64,000 nt of DNA from Nitrospirota bacterium (GTDB taxonomy: Bacteria; Nitrospirota; UBA9217). The notes under the pieces were generated by a model that was not told where the DNA came from, did not search any database, and saw only the letters and a list, made by a program, of their open reading frames with translations. Where the stretch lies: the NCBI GenBank assembly GCA_023229435.1, contig JALNZF010000001.1:310001-374000 (forward strand), written 5' to 3'. Shown piece after piece: positions 26,543 to 35,791 of this stretch; within the stretch, counting starts at the first letter, position 1, and the number at the start of each line of letters is the position of its first letter. Position numbers and translations under genes: made by a program.

Positions 26543-28756
26543 ATGAAGATAAAGAACAAGAATAAGAAAATACTGTTCTTGATCGTCGCGGGCTTCCTGC
26601 TCTTTGCGGCATATACGGCTGTTCATTCGTTCCTGTTCCCGCACGGGACGTTTCCGAATGCGTTGCTTTTTGACCTCTCCGATTATGAACTTAATTTTAA
26701 CTCATTATTTCTTGCCGGTCTCGTTGTTTTCGGAGCCCTTGCAGGCCTGTTCGGCATGCTGGCTAAAAGAATACTGGCAAAATATCGCCTGACCGGGGAA
26801 CAATTCAAGAATCTCGTCGAACTATCGAACGACATTATCACGATCACCGACAAGGACGGGAAATTGTTGTTCATGAATGATGCAGCCTGTCGTATTCTCG
26901 AACGAAAACCGATAGAAGTGATCGGCAGCCCGTTCATGGAACTCGTGCACCCCGATGACAGAAAAAGATACCTGGGAAAGCGCGAAGAACTGGAAAAACT
27001 GAGAACCGATACGTTCATTGTTGAGAGCCGGTTCAGTACGAAGAGCGGAAAATCCATAACGGTCCTCCACACGGTCCGCGTGCTCACTGATAATGCGGGA
27101 GCGCTTGTCGGGATGCTTGGCATCGCGAGAAATATTACCGAGGGCAAGCGCGCGGAAGAATCGATGCAGAAGGCTCTTGCGCGAGTAACTGATGATAAGA
27201 CGAGGTTGGAATCCATTCTTTCAACGATCGACGAGGGCATCAGTATTCAGAATACGGATTTTAAGGTCCTTTACCGGAATCAGGCGCACCTGCGTATCTT
27301 CGGCAGGGAGGCCGGGGGTGGATATTGTTACCAGGCATACACTCATGCTGATTCACTCTGTCCCGGCTGTCCGGTGGAGGATACCTTTAAAGATGGAAAG
27401 ATCCATCGGCTGGAAAAAGAGCTGTCAAGTAATGGTGATGTTCGAATCGTTGAGATCAAAGCCTCTCCCGTGCTGGATGCCTCAGGCAATGTCGTCGCCG
27501 GCATCGAAGAGGTCAGGGACATTACGGCACGCAAACGCGCGGAAGAGAAATTAAGGATGTTTTCCGTTGCCATTGAAGAGGCGATTGACGGCATTCAAAT
27601 CGTCGATCTCGACGACCATATCGTCTATTCCAACAAAGCAATAGGGCTGATCTACGGATTTTCGCATGAGGAACTTGTGGGGAAGCATATCAGTGAGATG
27701 AACGCTGACCGGGAGTTTGCCGACCGGTTCATCATCCCGAAGGTCAGAGAAACGGGTCAGTGGAGCGGAGAGCTTATGGCTGTCCATAAGGACAGGAGAA
27801 CCTTTCCAATCTGGTTTTCCACGTCCCTCGTGAAGAGCGAGCACGGCCGGCCCATTGCAATGATAAGCTCCATTCAGGATATTACCGAGCGCAAACAGGC
27901 AGAAGAGACCATGAAACAGAATCATGACCAGCTTATGAAGCTGGTTGAAGAACGCACCCGGGAACTGTCAAGCGCAAATCAGAAGCTCCTCAGTGAGATC
28001 GCGGATCGTGAAAAAATTGAACAGGAACTGCTCAAGTCGCAGAAACTCGAATCGCTCGGCATCCTCGCCGGCGGCATTGCGCATGACTTCAATAACCTGC
28101 TTGCGTCGATTGCGGGTAACATCTCGCTCGCAATGCTGGACGTCGATCCAACGAACAGCGCCTATCGGCAGCTCGAAGGAGCGGAGAAGGCTTCGCTCAG
28201 GGCCCGGGACCTTATCCGACAGCTGCTCACGTTCTCGAAGGGCGGAGCTCCGGTAAAAAAAGCGGTGGCCATCGGCGACCTGATCCGGGAAGTCACCGGT
28301 TTTACCGTGCACGGTTCACGCGTAAAGTTCTTTTTTTCCCTCCCCGAGGACCTCTGGCCTGCGGACGCAGACGAAGGTCAGATCAGCCAGGTTCTCCATA
28401 ATCTTATCATCAATGCGGACCAGGCAATGCCCAGGGGGGGGACGATCACGATCAGCTGTGAAAATACCGTTGTTGCTGAGCCTTCAAAACTGCCCTTGAA
28501 ACAGGGAAATTACGTGAGGATCAACATTCGGGACCATGGTATCGGCATAACGCAGGAGAATCTCTCGAAGATATTCGATCCATATTTTACGACAAAGCAG
28601 AAAGGGAGCGGGCTGGGCCTTGCCATGGCATATTCCATTATCAGCCAGCACAGCGGACATATTTATGCGGAATCGAAACCAGGGAAAGGCACAACCTTGA
28701 TCATCTATCTTCCCGCAACCGATTCGGGAACAGCGCAAAAAGGACCAGTACAATGA
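26543..28756 (+). CDS. Multi-PAS sensor histidine kinase
   Basis: 737-aa membrane kinase. Two N-terminal TM segments (about 9-30 and 50-73) precede three PAS-type sensor domains (about 88-215, 225-340, 345-465). The middle one holds three cysteines (CYQAYTHADSLCPGC), a pattern seen in redox or metal-sensing PAS domains. A coiled coil leads to HisKA with the phospho-acceptor near residue 514 (GGIAHDFNNLL) and a HATPase_c domain (DHGIGI, GSGLGLAMAYSI). The HDFNN type usually pairs with a receiver domain, which here is the separate protein overlapping by 4 bp downstream. Start ATG 26543; TTG 26531 is less likely. The signal is unknown. Confidence 0.92.
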   Translation: MKIKNKNKKILFLIVAGFLLFAAYTAVHSFLFPHGTFPNALLFDLSDYELNFNSLFLAGLVVFGALAGLFGMLAKRILAKYRLTGEQFKNLVELSNDIITITDKDGKLLFMNDAACRILERKPIEVIGSPFMELVHPDDRKRYLGKREELEKLRTDTFIVESRFSTKSGKSITVLHTVRVLTDNAGALVGMLGIARNITEGKRAEESMQKALARVTDDKTRLESILSTIDEGISIQNTDFKVLYRNQAHLRIFGREAGGGYCYQAYTHADSLCPGCPVEDTFKDGKIHRLEKELSSNGDVRIVEIKASPVLDASGNVVAGIEEVRDITARKRAEEKLRMFSVAIEEAIDGIQIVDLDDHIVYSNKAIGLIYGFSHEELVGKHISEMNADREFADRFIIPKVRETGQWSGELMAVHKDRRTFPIWFSTSLVKSEHGRPIAMISSIQDITERKQAEETMKQNHDQLMKLVEERTRELSSANQKLLSEIADREKIEQELLKSQKLESLGILAGGIAHDFNNLLASIAGNISLAMLDVDPTNSAYRQLEGAEKASLRARDLIRQLLTFSKGGAPVKKAVAIGDLIREVTGFTVHGSRVKFFFSLPEDLWPADADEGQISQVLHNLIINADQAMPRGGTITISCENTVVAEPSKLPLKQGNYVRINIRDHGIGITQENLSKIFDPYFTTKQKGSGLGLAMAYSIISQHSGHIYAESKPGKGTTLIIYLPATDSGTAQKGPVQ

Positions 28757-29178
28757 TATCATTCACGGGCACAGGGAAAATATTGCTGATGGATGACGAA
28801 GAGGACATCAGGCAAAGCACGGGAGACGTGCTCAAGCGACTTGGTTATACGGTGGAATTCGCCGGTGATGGATCACGTGCCGTCGATCTGTATCAAGAGG
28901 CGAGGGAGGCAGGAAAACCCTTTGATGCCGTGATCATGGACCTGACCATTCCGAACGGCATGGGCGGGAACGAAGCGATTGAGAGATTGCTTGCAATCGA
29001 CCCGAACGTCAGGGCGATCTTGTCGAGCGGACATCTGGACCATCCGATCGTGGAAGATTACAAAAAGTACGGTTTCTGTGGAATGGTAAGAAAGCCCTTC
29101 CGTATCAGTGACCTGGGAGAGACCTTGCATGCCGTAATTCAGAATAGCGTATCAGGCGCACCCGAAGGGCATTCGTAA
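28753..29178 (+). CDS. Stand-alone receiver-domain response regulator
   Basis: 141-aa CheY-like protein made of one receiver domain and no output domain. Acidic pocket Asp-Asp-Glu in LLMDDEEDIRQS, phospho-acceptor Asp in AVIMDLTIPNGMGG (about residue 61), a Ser in ILSSGH, and Lys in VRKPF. It overlaps the multi-PAS kinase by 4 bp (ATGA), so it is its direct partner. It is equivalent to the C-terminal receiver of hybrid kinases, here split into its own gene. It may act through protein contacts or a phosphorelay; no effector gene is adjacent. Confidence 0.92.
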   Translation: MISFTGTGKILLMDDEEDIRQSTGDVLKRLGYTVEFAGDGSRAVDLYQEAREAGKPFDAVIMDLTIPNGMGGNEAIERLLAIDPNVRAILSSGHLDHPIVEDYKKYGFCGMVRKPFRISDLGETLHAVIQNSVSGAPEGHS

Positions 29179-29322
29179 AGATAGATTGGATTCCGGAACA
29201 AACGATAGAGCAATGCATCTATCCAGGATAATGCGATTTTCGATCTTTCCGTATATCGTGCGGAGGGTCGGACAGGTATCATCGGTGATAGCGGCGTAAT
29301 TCGCAGATTATGATTGATCTAA

Positions 29323-29467
29323 CAGGTTGTTGAAAAACACTTAGTTTACCCTTCGACCCTTCGGCAAGCTCAGGGTTCAGGGCGAACGGAGCGTGTATTG
29401 AATTTATTCGTATTTATCCGTTCGTGGTGAGCCTGTCGAACCACAAAAAGACTTTTTCAACAGCCTG
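29323..29467 (+). mobile_element. MITE-like repeat B, copy 1 (145 bp)
   Basis: Begins CAGGTTGTTGAAAAAC and ends in the near inverse (...TTTTTCAACAGCCTG). It is flanked by a 4-bp direct repeat CTAA (29319-29322 and 29468-29471), as expected of a target duplication. The inside has CCCTTCGAC... and ...GTCGAACCAC subterminal inverts. It is non-coding. Together with the terminator, it accounts for the gap 29179-29529. Confidence 0.8.
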
Positions 29468-29476
29468 CTAATAATT

Positions 29477-29517
29477 AAAAAACGGGTCAGGGAATATTCC
29501 CTGACCCGTTTTTTTGT
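29477..29517. terminator. Bidirectional intrinsic terminator
   Basis: A 30-bp perfect palindrome with arms AACGGGTCAGGGAAT / ATTCCCTGACCCGTT (29481-29510) is flanked by A-run and T-run. It lies 12 bp past the mltD stop (minus strand) and also faces transcription from the left. Confidence 0.92.
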
Positions 29518-29529
29518 CATAATGCAAGG

Positions 29530-30867
29530 TTAAATCTGGTCGGTGTCAACGACCAGTTTGATCTTCTGTCCTGCGCGCACACTTCTGCCGATACCCTTGT
29601 TCCACTCCCGGATGTCGGCGATGGTCACATTGTGATTCTTCGCGATCCGAATAAGCGTTTCGCCGCGCCTGACGCGGTAGAGTATCTGCTGTTGTTTGCT
29701 TGCCTGCCCCATTGACAAGTAGCTGACGTCATGGTTTTTCCCGTTTATGTCTATGGGAATGAGCAGGTGCCTGCCCGGCGCTATCCGGTTCTTTTTAAGC
29801 CCGTTGATGTCGCGGATAGCCTCCGGGTTCGTGTTGTACTGTTTTGCCAGCGAGGAGAGCGTTTCGCCTTTTCTGACCTCATGCCGTTCCCACTTGATTT
29901 TCTGCTCCGGAGGGATAGCGGCATAGTTCGCAAGGAATTTCTCTTTCTTGCCAACGGGGATTCTCAGGGTGTACCGGTCATAGTGCGGAGGAGTTACCCA
30001 CCGTTTGATCTCGGGGTTCAACTCTTTGATATCCTGATAAGCGCATTCAGCGCAACGGGCTATCAGTCGAAGGTCCGTGCTTTCTTCGATCACCACTTCA
30101 TCATACGTGTAGGGATCGACCGCCGTTACGATGAAGCCGTAGGCCTCCGGGTTCTTGGCTATGATGGTTGCGGCCATGTATTTGGGAACATAATTCTTCG
30201 TTTCCGGCCTGATGTACCGCGAGGCTTTCAGGTCCCAGAAGTCATCGGAGCGGGTCCTGCGCACGGCGCGCTGGACTTTGCCGGCGCCCGCATTATACGA
30301 TGCGAGGGCCAGGGGCCAGGAGCCAAAGAGGTTGTGCAGGTCTTTCAGATGCTCAGCAGCAGCATTCGTGGACTTAATGGGGTCCTTCCGTTCATCGATC
30401 CACCAGTCGATCCTGAGTCCGTAGATTTTTCCCGTTGCGGACATGAATTGCCAGGGACCGACGGCCCGCGCCCAGGACACTGCATAGGGGTTGAATCCGC
30501 TCTCGATCATTGCCACGTAGACAAGGTCCTCTGGAAGGTTCTTTTCTTTGAAGATCTCCCTCATTACGGGAATATACCGTGCGGACCGGTCAAGCCAGAT
30601 CTGAAACACATCGCGCCCGCGCGTCTTGAAATAATCCAGGTGGTTTTCCACGCTGTCGTTCAGGATCATGGGGATATTATAGGGTTTTACATAGGCTGGA
30701 TATTCAATGACTTCATCCAGTTGGGCCAAATCTTCGGATGGAGGCTTCAATTGAGAGGGGATTACTTCCTCCGTTTCAGGTGAAATAGCATCTGAATGCA
30801 CGGGTTGAACGGGGAAAAGGGAAAGAACACTAAGTATCAATAAAATAAGGACAATTTTATAGTTCAT
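29530..30867 (-). CDS. mltD: Membrane-bound lytic murein transglycosylase MltD
   Basis: 445-aa peptidoglycan lytic transglycosylase. A signal peptide or anchor covers residues 1-25. The SLT domain (about 105-225) has catalytic Glu122 in AMIESGFNPYAVS, plus GPWQFM and ALASYNAGAGKV. Two LysM peptidoglycan-binding domains close the protein (about 333-377 and 390-437). E. coli MltD has the same SLT plus LysM plan. AAGGAG lies 7 bp before the ATG on the minus strand, and a strong terminator follows. The gene is bracketed by two same-orientation copies of repeat B. Confidence 0.95.
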   Translation of the reverse strand: MNYKIVLILLILSVLSLFPVQPVHSDAISPETEEVIPSQLKPPSEDLAQLDEVIEYPAYVKPYNIPMILNDSVENHLDYFKTRGRDVFQIWLDRSARYIPVMREIFKEKNLPEDLVYVAMIESGFNPYAVSWARAVGPWQFMSATGKIYGLRIDWWIDERKDPIKSTNAAAEHLKDLHNLFGSWPLALASYNAGAGKVQRAVRRTRSDDFWDLKASRYIRPETKNYVPKYMAATIIAKNPEAYGFIVTAVDPYTYDEVVIEESTDLRLIARCAECAYQDIKELNPEIKRWVTPPHYDRYTLRIPVGKKEKFLANYAAIPPEQKIKWERHEVRKGETLSSLAKQYNTNPEAIRDINGLKKNRIAPGRHLLIPIDINGKNHDVSYLSMGQASKQQQILYRVRRGETLIRIAKNHNVTIADIREWNKGIGRSVRAGQKIKLVVDTDQI

Positions 30868-30889
30868 ATTTTCTCCTTTGCGTACTTAA

Positions 30890-30918
30890 AACTTACATTA
30901 TCTGTTGATTATTGTCAA
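30890..30918 (-). promoter_or_regulatory. Putative promoter of mltD
   Basis: On the minus strand, TTGACA (30913-30918 in plus coordinates) is followed after 17 bp by TAAGTT (30890-30895), a poor -10. The start codon is 23 bp downstream. Confidence 0.35.
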
Positions 30919-31002
30919 GAAAAAAGACGAATAAAATATGTGGAACTTAATATTAATTTTGGTTTATTTTCAGGTAAAACCACAACGAAAATGGTAAGGA
31001 TT

Positions 31003-31031
31003 TTCTCTGTGCCTCCGCGTCTCCGCGGTTA
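31003..31031. repeat. CTCTGTGCCTCCGCGTCTCCGCGG repeat fragment
   Basis: A degenerate copy of the CACGGAG-type repeat (reverse strand) with a short CCGCGG palindrome. It lies in the 520-bp gap between mltD and queE, which otherwise holds repeat B copy 2 and no gene I can support. Confidence 0.4.
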
Positions 31032-31089
31032 AATTCGACTTATTGCGATTTCATCGATATTACTACAATATTCTGAAAGAGTCCTTTAA

Positions 31090-31227
31090 CAGGTTGTTGA
31101 AAAACACTTAGTTTACCCTTCGACCCTTCGGCAAACTCAGGGCGAACGGAGCGTGTCTTGAATTTATTCGTATTTATCCGTTCGTGGTGAGCCTGTCGAA
31201 CCACAAAAAGACTTTTTCAACGGCCTG
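31090..31227 (+). mobile_element. MITE-like repeat B, copy 2 (138 bp)
   Basis: Same termini and interior as copy 1, but without a 7-bp tandem duplication (CTCAGGG-type) found in copies 1 and 3. Flanked by TAA on both sides (31087-31089, 31228-31230); the full 4-bp YTAA duplication is not kept on the right. Confidence 0.78.
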
Positions 31228-31387
31228 TAAAAAAATTAATCCGTGTCTCGACGCGGACTGTGTTTCTGTAATGCCGGAACCGCAGCCTATTATTTTTTTG
31301 AGGTGATACTGGTTGAACTATATTGTTCGAAGCTCTCCTCCGAGGTTACACTTGTAATTCACGGTATTGTTCTGTATTATTGCCTGC

Positions 31388-32143
31388 ATGGAACACGCCC
31401 GTATTCACGAGATCTTCAGCTCAATTCAAGGAGAGGGCCCATGGGTCGGCCAGCGGCATATCTTTGTACGCTTTGCGGGGTGCGATATCCGATGCCGTTA
31501 CTGCGATACACAAACTGACTCTCACTTGGGAACTAAAGAACCGGACCTTCAATTCTGCAGCGTTCAACCCGTGCCGGGATCGAACAAGCGCGAACAGGCG
31601 CCGAGTTCGCTTTCATCCGAGATGCTTACACAATACTGCACACGCCTCATGATACCGGGCCCGTCGCGCCCGGTGATCAGTCTGACCGGTGGCGAGCCGC
31701 TGTTGCAGGCATCGTTTCTGGCGGACTGGCTTCCTACGGTGCGCGGCACATTCAGGATTTATCTCGAAACAAGCGGTATTCATCACGATGCCATGACGGA
31801 CATGAGAGATCTGGTGGACGTCGTAAGCATCGATTTTAAGCTTCCTTCCGCCACCGGGCTGCGACCGTTTTGGGAGGAACACAAGAAGTTTTTGCAGGCA
31901 GCGCAGGGGAAAGCACTTTTTATAAAAGTTGTTGTGACAAAAGACACGGAGAAGAATGATATCCTCACTTCCGCCGGGATCATTGCCGGTTTTGACCTAT
32001 TCACGACGCTCATTATTCAGCCTGCGGGGGGGGCTCATGCTCCTGAATCTATCCTGCTCATGGATTTTCAAGATGCGGCGCTCGGGATCCTGTCAGATGT
32101 TCGCGTCATTCCTCAGGCGCATACGATGTTGAACGTACCGTAG
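31388..32143 (+). CDS. queE: 7-carboxy-7-deazaguanine synthase QueE
   Basis: 251-aa radical SAM enzyme that converts 6-carboxy-tetrahydropterin to 7-carboxy-7-deazaguanine in queuosine/preQ0 synthesis. Signatures: IHEIFSSIQGEGPWVGQRHIFVRFAGCDIRCRYCDT, here described by its SIQGEG and CDIRCRYC (CxxxCxxC) parts, then ISLTGGEPLLQ, FRIYLETSG, and DVVSIDFKLPSA. The ATG at 31388 fits the usual N-terminus; the frame is open upstream to 31367. No other queuosine genes are close and no preQ1 riboswitch is evident in the leader. Confidence 0.94.
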   Translation: MEHARIHEIFSSIQGEGPWVGQRHIFVRFAGCDIRCRYCDTQTDSHLGTKEPDLQFCSVQPVPGSNKREQAPSSLSSEMLTQYCTRLMIPGPSRPVISLTGGEPLLQASFLADWLPTVRGTFRIYLETSGIHHDAMTDMRDLVDVVSIDFKLPSATGLRPFWEEHKKFLQAAQGKALFIKVVVTKDTEKNDILTSAGIIAGFDLFTTLIIQPAGGAHAPESILLMDFQDAALGILSDVRVIPQAHTMLNVP

Positions 32144-32196
32144 AAGAATACGGGAGACGGAATCATAAACAGAAATTATAAACGGTATAACAGCGC

Positions 32197-33618
32197 ATGC
32201 ATTTCAACATCCTCTCTCTGGTCGTAGAAGAACTTGACGCGCTCCTCACGAACGCGCGGGTGGACCGCGTGTATCAGGGGAGCGGCGGCGGATTGTATCT
32301 TCTTCTTAATCGCGAGCGGAAAAAGTTCATCCTTCTGCTTTCCCCGGACCGTGCCCTGCCCCGACTGCATCTGGTGAGCGTGAAACCGGATGCCGAGGAC
32401 CCGCCCCACGGCTTTATTCTCTTCCTCAGGAGCCGCGTGTCCGGCGCACGGTTAAAGGGCATCAGCCTCATGAATCAGGACCGGGTCGTGGAAATCCGCT
32501 TCAGCAGGCAGGGAGAAGAATGTCTCCTCCTTTTCGAACTCTTCGGTTCATCGGCCAATCTTATCGTTGTTGATGCATCATCGACGATCCTCGCGGTGTA
32601 CAACCCGGTCCCGCCCGCGGAAGAAGCGTCACGTTCGCTGCTTCCGGGACTCCGTTACAGCGCTCCCGAAAAACCGGGCAACACCGGCTTTCAGAAGAGC
32701 AACCTCCCAAGCGGCTTCGAAACAGGTGCTTCCGCCAACAAGGCTGCGGAACGCTATTACGAAAACCTCATCGAGCGGAAGCATATCGCAGCACTCCGGA
32801 CCGAACTTTCCTCCCGAATAAGAAAAGACCTTTCAAAGACCGTTCGTCTGATCAGCGCCTTGTCAGGAGATTTGGAATCAGCCGATCGGGTTGACGAATA
32901 CCGGCAGGCCGGGGACCTGGTCCTTGCGCATCTGAAAGAGCTGAGGACCGGAATGGAACGGGCGGACCTGACGGGGTATGACGGCACAACAGTTCCGGTT
33001 CTACTCGACCCGAAGCGTTCTCCGTCGGGGAACGCGGAACTCTATTTCAAAAAGTATAAAAAAGCAAAGAAGGGCAGGGACATCATCGCAGGGCGTCTGC
33101 GCCAGTCTGTTGATCAGAACTCATATCTCAAATCGCTTTTGAATGACATTGAACAGGCTCACGAGGTCAAAGCCCTCCTGTCCATCCGGTCCGGGCTTAT
33201 TGCACAGGGACGACTTGATAAAAAGGCCGTCCCGCATAAAATAACGCGGCAGAAGACCGCATCTCCGGCGATAAGAACGATTATGTTCAACGGCTGGGAG
33301 ATCCTGGTGGGCAAGAGCGCGGCAGGCAACGATCATCTTACGATGAAACTGGCCCGCCCCGACGATCTCTGGCTCCATGCCGAGGGAATGCCCGGCTCTC
33401 ACGTGCTCGTCAGGAATCCGAATGCAGGGGTCATTCCGCCCGAAGTGCTGGTGAAAGCGGCCGCCCTGGCGGCGTTTCATAGCAAGGGAAAACATGCGGG
33501 TAAAGTGCCGGTGACGTATACCCGCGCAGGTCTGGTAAAAAAACCAAGGGGCGCGAAGCCGGGACTGGTGACGCTCCAGGAGCGGAAGTCCCTGATGGTC
33601 AAACCGGAGGATGGGTAG
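32197..33618 (+). CDS. rqcH: RqcH / NFACT-family ribosome quality control protein
   Basis: 473-aa protein of the Rqc2/NEMF/RqcH family, which binds the 50S subunit with stalled peptidyl-tRNA and adds C-terminal alanine tails. The NFACT-N domain has the Asp95-Arg96 pair (NQDRVVEI) needed for tailing in Bacillus RqcH. A helical coiled-coil region spans about 180-340. The NFACT-R domain (about 360-460) has DDLWLHAEGMPGSHV and VTYTRAGLVKKPRGAKPG. It is about 100 residues shorter than Bacillus RqcH, mostly in the middle. Start ATG 32197 lacks a strong ribosome site and lies 54 bp after queE. Confidence 0.9.
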   Translation: MHFNILSLVVEELDALLTNARVDRVYQGSGGGLYLLLNRERKKFILLLSPDRALPRLHLVSVKPDAEDPPHGFILFLRSRVSGARLKGISLMNQDRVVEIRFSRQGEECLLLFELFGSSANLIVVDASSTILAVYNPVPPAEEASRSLLPGLRYSAPEKPGNTGFQKSNLPSGFETGASANKAAERYYENLIERKHIAALRTELSSRIRKDLSKTVRLISALSGDLESADRVDEYRQAGDLVLAHLKELRTGMERADLTGYDGTTVPVLLDPKRSPSGNAELYFKKYKKAKKGRDIIAGRLRQSVDQNSYLKSLLNDIEQAHEVKALLSIRSGLIAQGRLDKKAVPHKITRQKTASPAIRTIMFNGWEILVGKSAAGNDHLTMKLARPDDLWLHAEGMPGSHVLVRNPNAGVIPPEVLVKAAALAAFHSKGKHAGKVPVTYTRAGLVKKPRGAKPGLVTLQERKSLMVKPEDG

Positions 33619-33691
33619 CGCCTATCGACCTGCTTCCGGTAATAAACAGCACTGTTCATCGCAAGGTCGCTCAGGGAACGTGAATATTACC

Positions 33692-33720
33692 TTTACAGAT
33701 TGAAAAGATTCGAGTAGTAT
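33692..33720 (+). promoter_or_regulatory. Putative promoter of the CHASE2 cyclase gene
   Basis: TTTACA (33692-33697), 17-bp spacer, TAGTAT (33715-33720), 27 bp before the ATG. Confidence 0.4.
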
Positions 33721-33747
33721 TTATTTACTAACGACTGCTAAAAAATC

Positions 33748-35682
33748 ATGACAAAAAAAATCGTCATATCACTTCTCATGGCCTTCATGGTATTCGGTAT
33801 CACGATCTCCCTCTATTTCAGCGGCCAGTTCAAAAAACCTGAATTGTTCTTCTACGATGTCCAGGCAAAGCTCCTTCGTGCTGATAAGGTTTCGGACAGC
33901 AAGATCAAAGTCATTCTCGCTGATGAGGCCGCCTTCTCGTCAATGTCGGACATTGCGGGCAGATGGCCCTGGCCTCGGGCCATCTGGGCGGACCTGCTTG
34001 ATTATCTCTCGATGGGTGGAGCGCGGAAAGTGCTCTTCGATATTGTTTTTTTCGAGCGAGACCGATACAGTGAGAAAAATGACAGGGCGCTCATCGATGC
34101 CACGAATGCATCGCAGAATGCATACCATAGCATAATGATAAGAAAGGAGGAACCGGACGACAACGCGGAGAACAACACATACTTGAATCGGCCCATGCCT
34201 GGTGAATTTATAAACCGGTTTGCGCTTAAGAATGTCAGCGGTATGCTGCAGGTGCAGCCTGGCAGTGAGTACAACGACTTTAAGCTTCCCATTGCAGGCC
34301 TGGCCGGGGTTTCAAAAGGGATAACCGTTGTTGAATTTTCCCCTGACGGCGACGGGGTATACCGGAGGACCCAACCGATCCGTGAATATCAGGGAAATTA
34401 TTTTCCCGTGCTTGGCCTTGCTCCTTTTATCGATGACACAAGCGGTGTCGTCATACAAAATAATACCATTACGATCAATGACCGTACCATCCCGGTTGAC
34501 GAGAACGGCAATTGTATCATCAACATGTACGGTCTGAACAAGGTCGACACGTATTCCATGAGCGGCGTGTTCGCGTCGCTCCAGAAGATCAGAAGCGGCG
34601 AAGTGGAAAACCTCCTGGTAGACCCGGAGATCTTCAGGGACAGCATCGTGTTCGTCGGCGTGAGCGCCGTGGGCGGCGCGGACCTCAAACCGATACCGAT
34701 GGCCCCCAGCGCGCCCGGTGTAATGCTCCATGTCTTCCTCGCGAACAACTATCTCAAGAATGATTTCATGAGGCCGCCGGAAAAATTGCTGACATTCACC
34801 TCCATGTTCATCGGGGTGTTCCTCACGTCCTGGGCCGTGATGTTCAACAAACGGCTTATTTTCAGGGCAGTGTTCCCGTTCGCCATTCTCGCGCTCTATA
34901 TCGGTTTTGCGTTATTCTCATTTAAATCGAACATACTCGTCGAAATGGTCCCCTTTGTTTTCGCCACAGTCTCAAGCGGGTTCCTCTCCTTCGGCTATCT
35001 CACCTTTACCGAGGCCGCGGAAAAGCGACAGGTATCGCACCTCTTCGCCCAGTATGTATCCAAGGAAGTGCTCAATGAGGTCCTGAACAATTATAAGGAG
35101 TACCTGAAGACGAGCGCCGGCCAGAGGGTCGAGCTTACGGTCCTGTTTTCGGACATCCGGGGGTTCACGACGATCTCCGAGACCACTCCGCCTGAGAAGA
35201 TCGTGGAAATGCTGAATATCCATTTTTCGGTCATGGCCGGCATCATCCTGAAACATAACGGCACGATTGACAAATACATCGGCGATGCGATCATGGCCTT
35301 CTGGGGAGCGCCGGTCAAGACGGAGGACCATGCGGAGCGGGCGGTGCTGGCCGCAATGGAGATGCTCGAAGGCCTCAAAACCGTGAACAACGCCCTGATA
35401 GAGCTTGGGTTTGATCATGAAATTAATATCGGCATCGGCATCAATACCGGTGTTGCCACGATCGGGAACATCGGCTCCGAGCAAAAAAAGAACTATACGA
35501 TCGTCGGGGACACGGTTAATCTCTCATCGCGGCTTGAAAGCATCACCAAGGAATATAAGACCCCCTTGCTGTTCTCGGAATACACGTATGAGAAGATCAA
35601 GGACAAAATTAATTGCAAGTTGATCGGTAATGTCAAGGTAAAGGGCAGGGAGAAGCCTGTTTATATTTATACGGCGGAGTAG
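33748..35682 (+). CDS. CHASE2-domain class III adenylate cyclase
   Basis: 644-aa membrane sensor making cyclic nucleotide. TM1 lies at about 5-25, then an extracytoplasmic CHASE2 domain (about 30-340, with the typical DIAGRWPWPRAIWADLL and VFVGVSAVG segments). Three TM helices follow (about 345-425) and a class III cyclase domain (about 455-640). Metal aspartates sit in LFSDIRGF and KYIGDAIMAF. The Lys of IDKYIGD and the Asp of VGDTVNL match the ATP-specifying pair, so cAMP is the predicted product. No CRP-like receiver is in the window. The sensed ligand is unknown. Confidence 0.93.
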   Translation: MTKKIVISLLMAFMVFGITISLYFSGQFKKPELFFYDVQAKLLRADKVSDSKIKVILADEAAFSSMSDIAGRWPWPRAIWADLLDYLSMGGARKVLFDIVFFERDRYSEKNDRALIDATNASQNAYHSIMIRKEEPDDNAENNTYLNRPMPGEFINRFALKNVSGMLQVQPGSEYNDFKLPIAGLAGVSKGITVVEFSPDGDGVYRRTQPIREYQGNYFPVLGLAPFIDDTSGVVIQNNTITINDRTIPVDENGNCIINMYGLNKVDTYSMSGVFASLQKIRSGEVENLLVDPEIFRDSIVFVGVSAVGGADLKPIPMAPSAPGVMLHVFLANNYLKNDFMRPPEKLLTFTSMFIGVFLTSWAVMFNKRLIFRAVFPFAILALYIGFALFSFKSNILVEMVPFVFATVSSGFLSFGYLTFTEAAEKRQVSHLFAQYVSKEVLNEVLNNYKEYLKTSAGQRVELTVLFSDIRGFTTISETTPPEKIVEMLNIHFSVMAGIILKHNGTIDKYIGDAIMAFWGAPVKTEDHAERAVLAAMEMLEGLKTVNNALIELGFDHEINIGIGINTGVATIGNIGSEQKKNYTIVGDTVNLSSRLESITKEYKTPLLFSEYTYEKIKDKINCKLIGNVKVKGREKPVYIYTAE

Positions 35683-35693
35683 CGTTAAAACAG

Positions 35694-35791
35694 TTTGGAG
35701 TTGGGAGTTCGTAGTTCGGAGGGCCGAAGAAGAGGCAGTATCCAAAGCGCCGAATTTAATGCTCTTAACTACAAACTCAATACTCCGAACT
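35694..35791. repeat. GGAGTTCGTAGTTCGGAG-type inverted repeat
   Basis: Left run of GGAGTT/GTAGTT/TTCGGA units (35694-35720) faces a right run of complementary AACTAC/AACTC/CCGAAC units (35767-35791). Related fragments occur at 48624-48661 and near 18208-18230. With the two MITE-like elements that follow, it fills the 389-bp gap after the cyclase gene. Confidence 0.6.

Noticed and set aside
31228..31387. preQ1 riboswitch in the queE leader
   Set aside because: No preQ1-I or preQ1-II core pattern could be found by eye; only T-rich stretches and a short CTCCTCCGAGG stem are present.
31243..31518. 91-codon frame overlapping the queE start
   Set aside because: It overlaps queE in another frame, lacks a ribosome site and has an unlikely composition.
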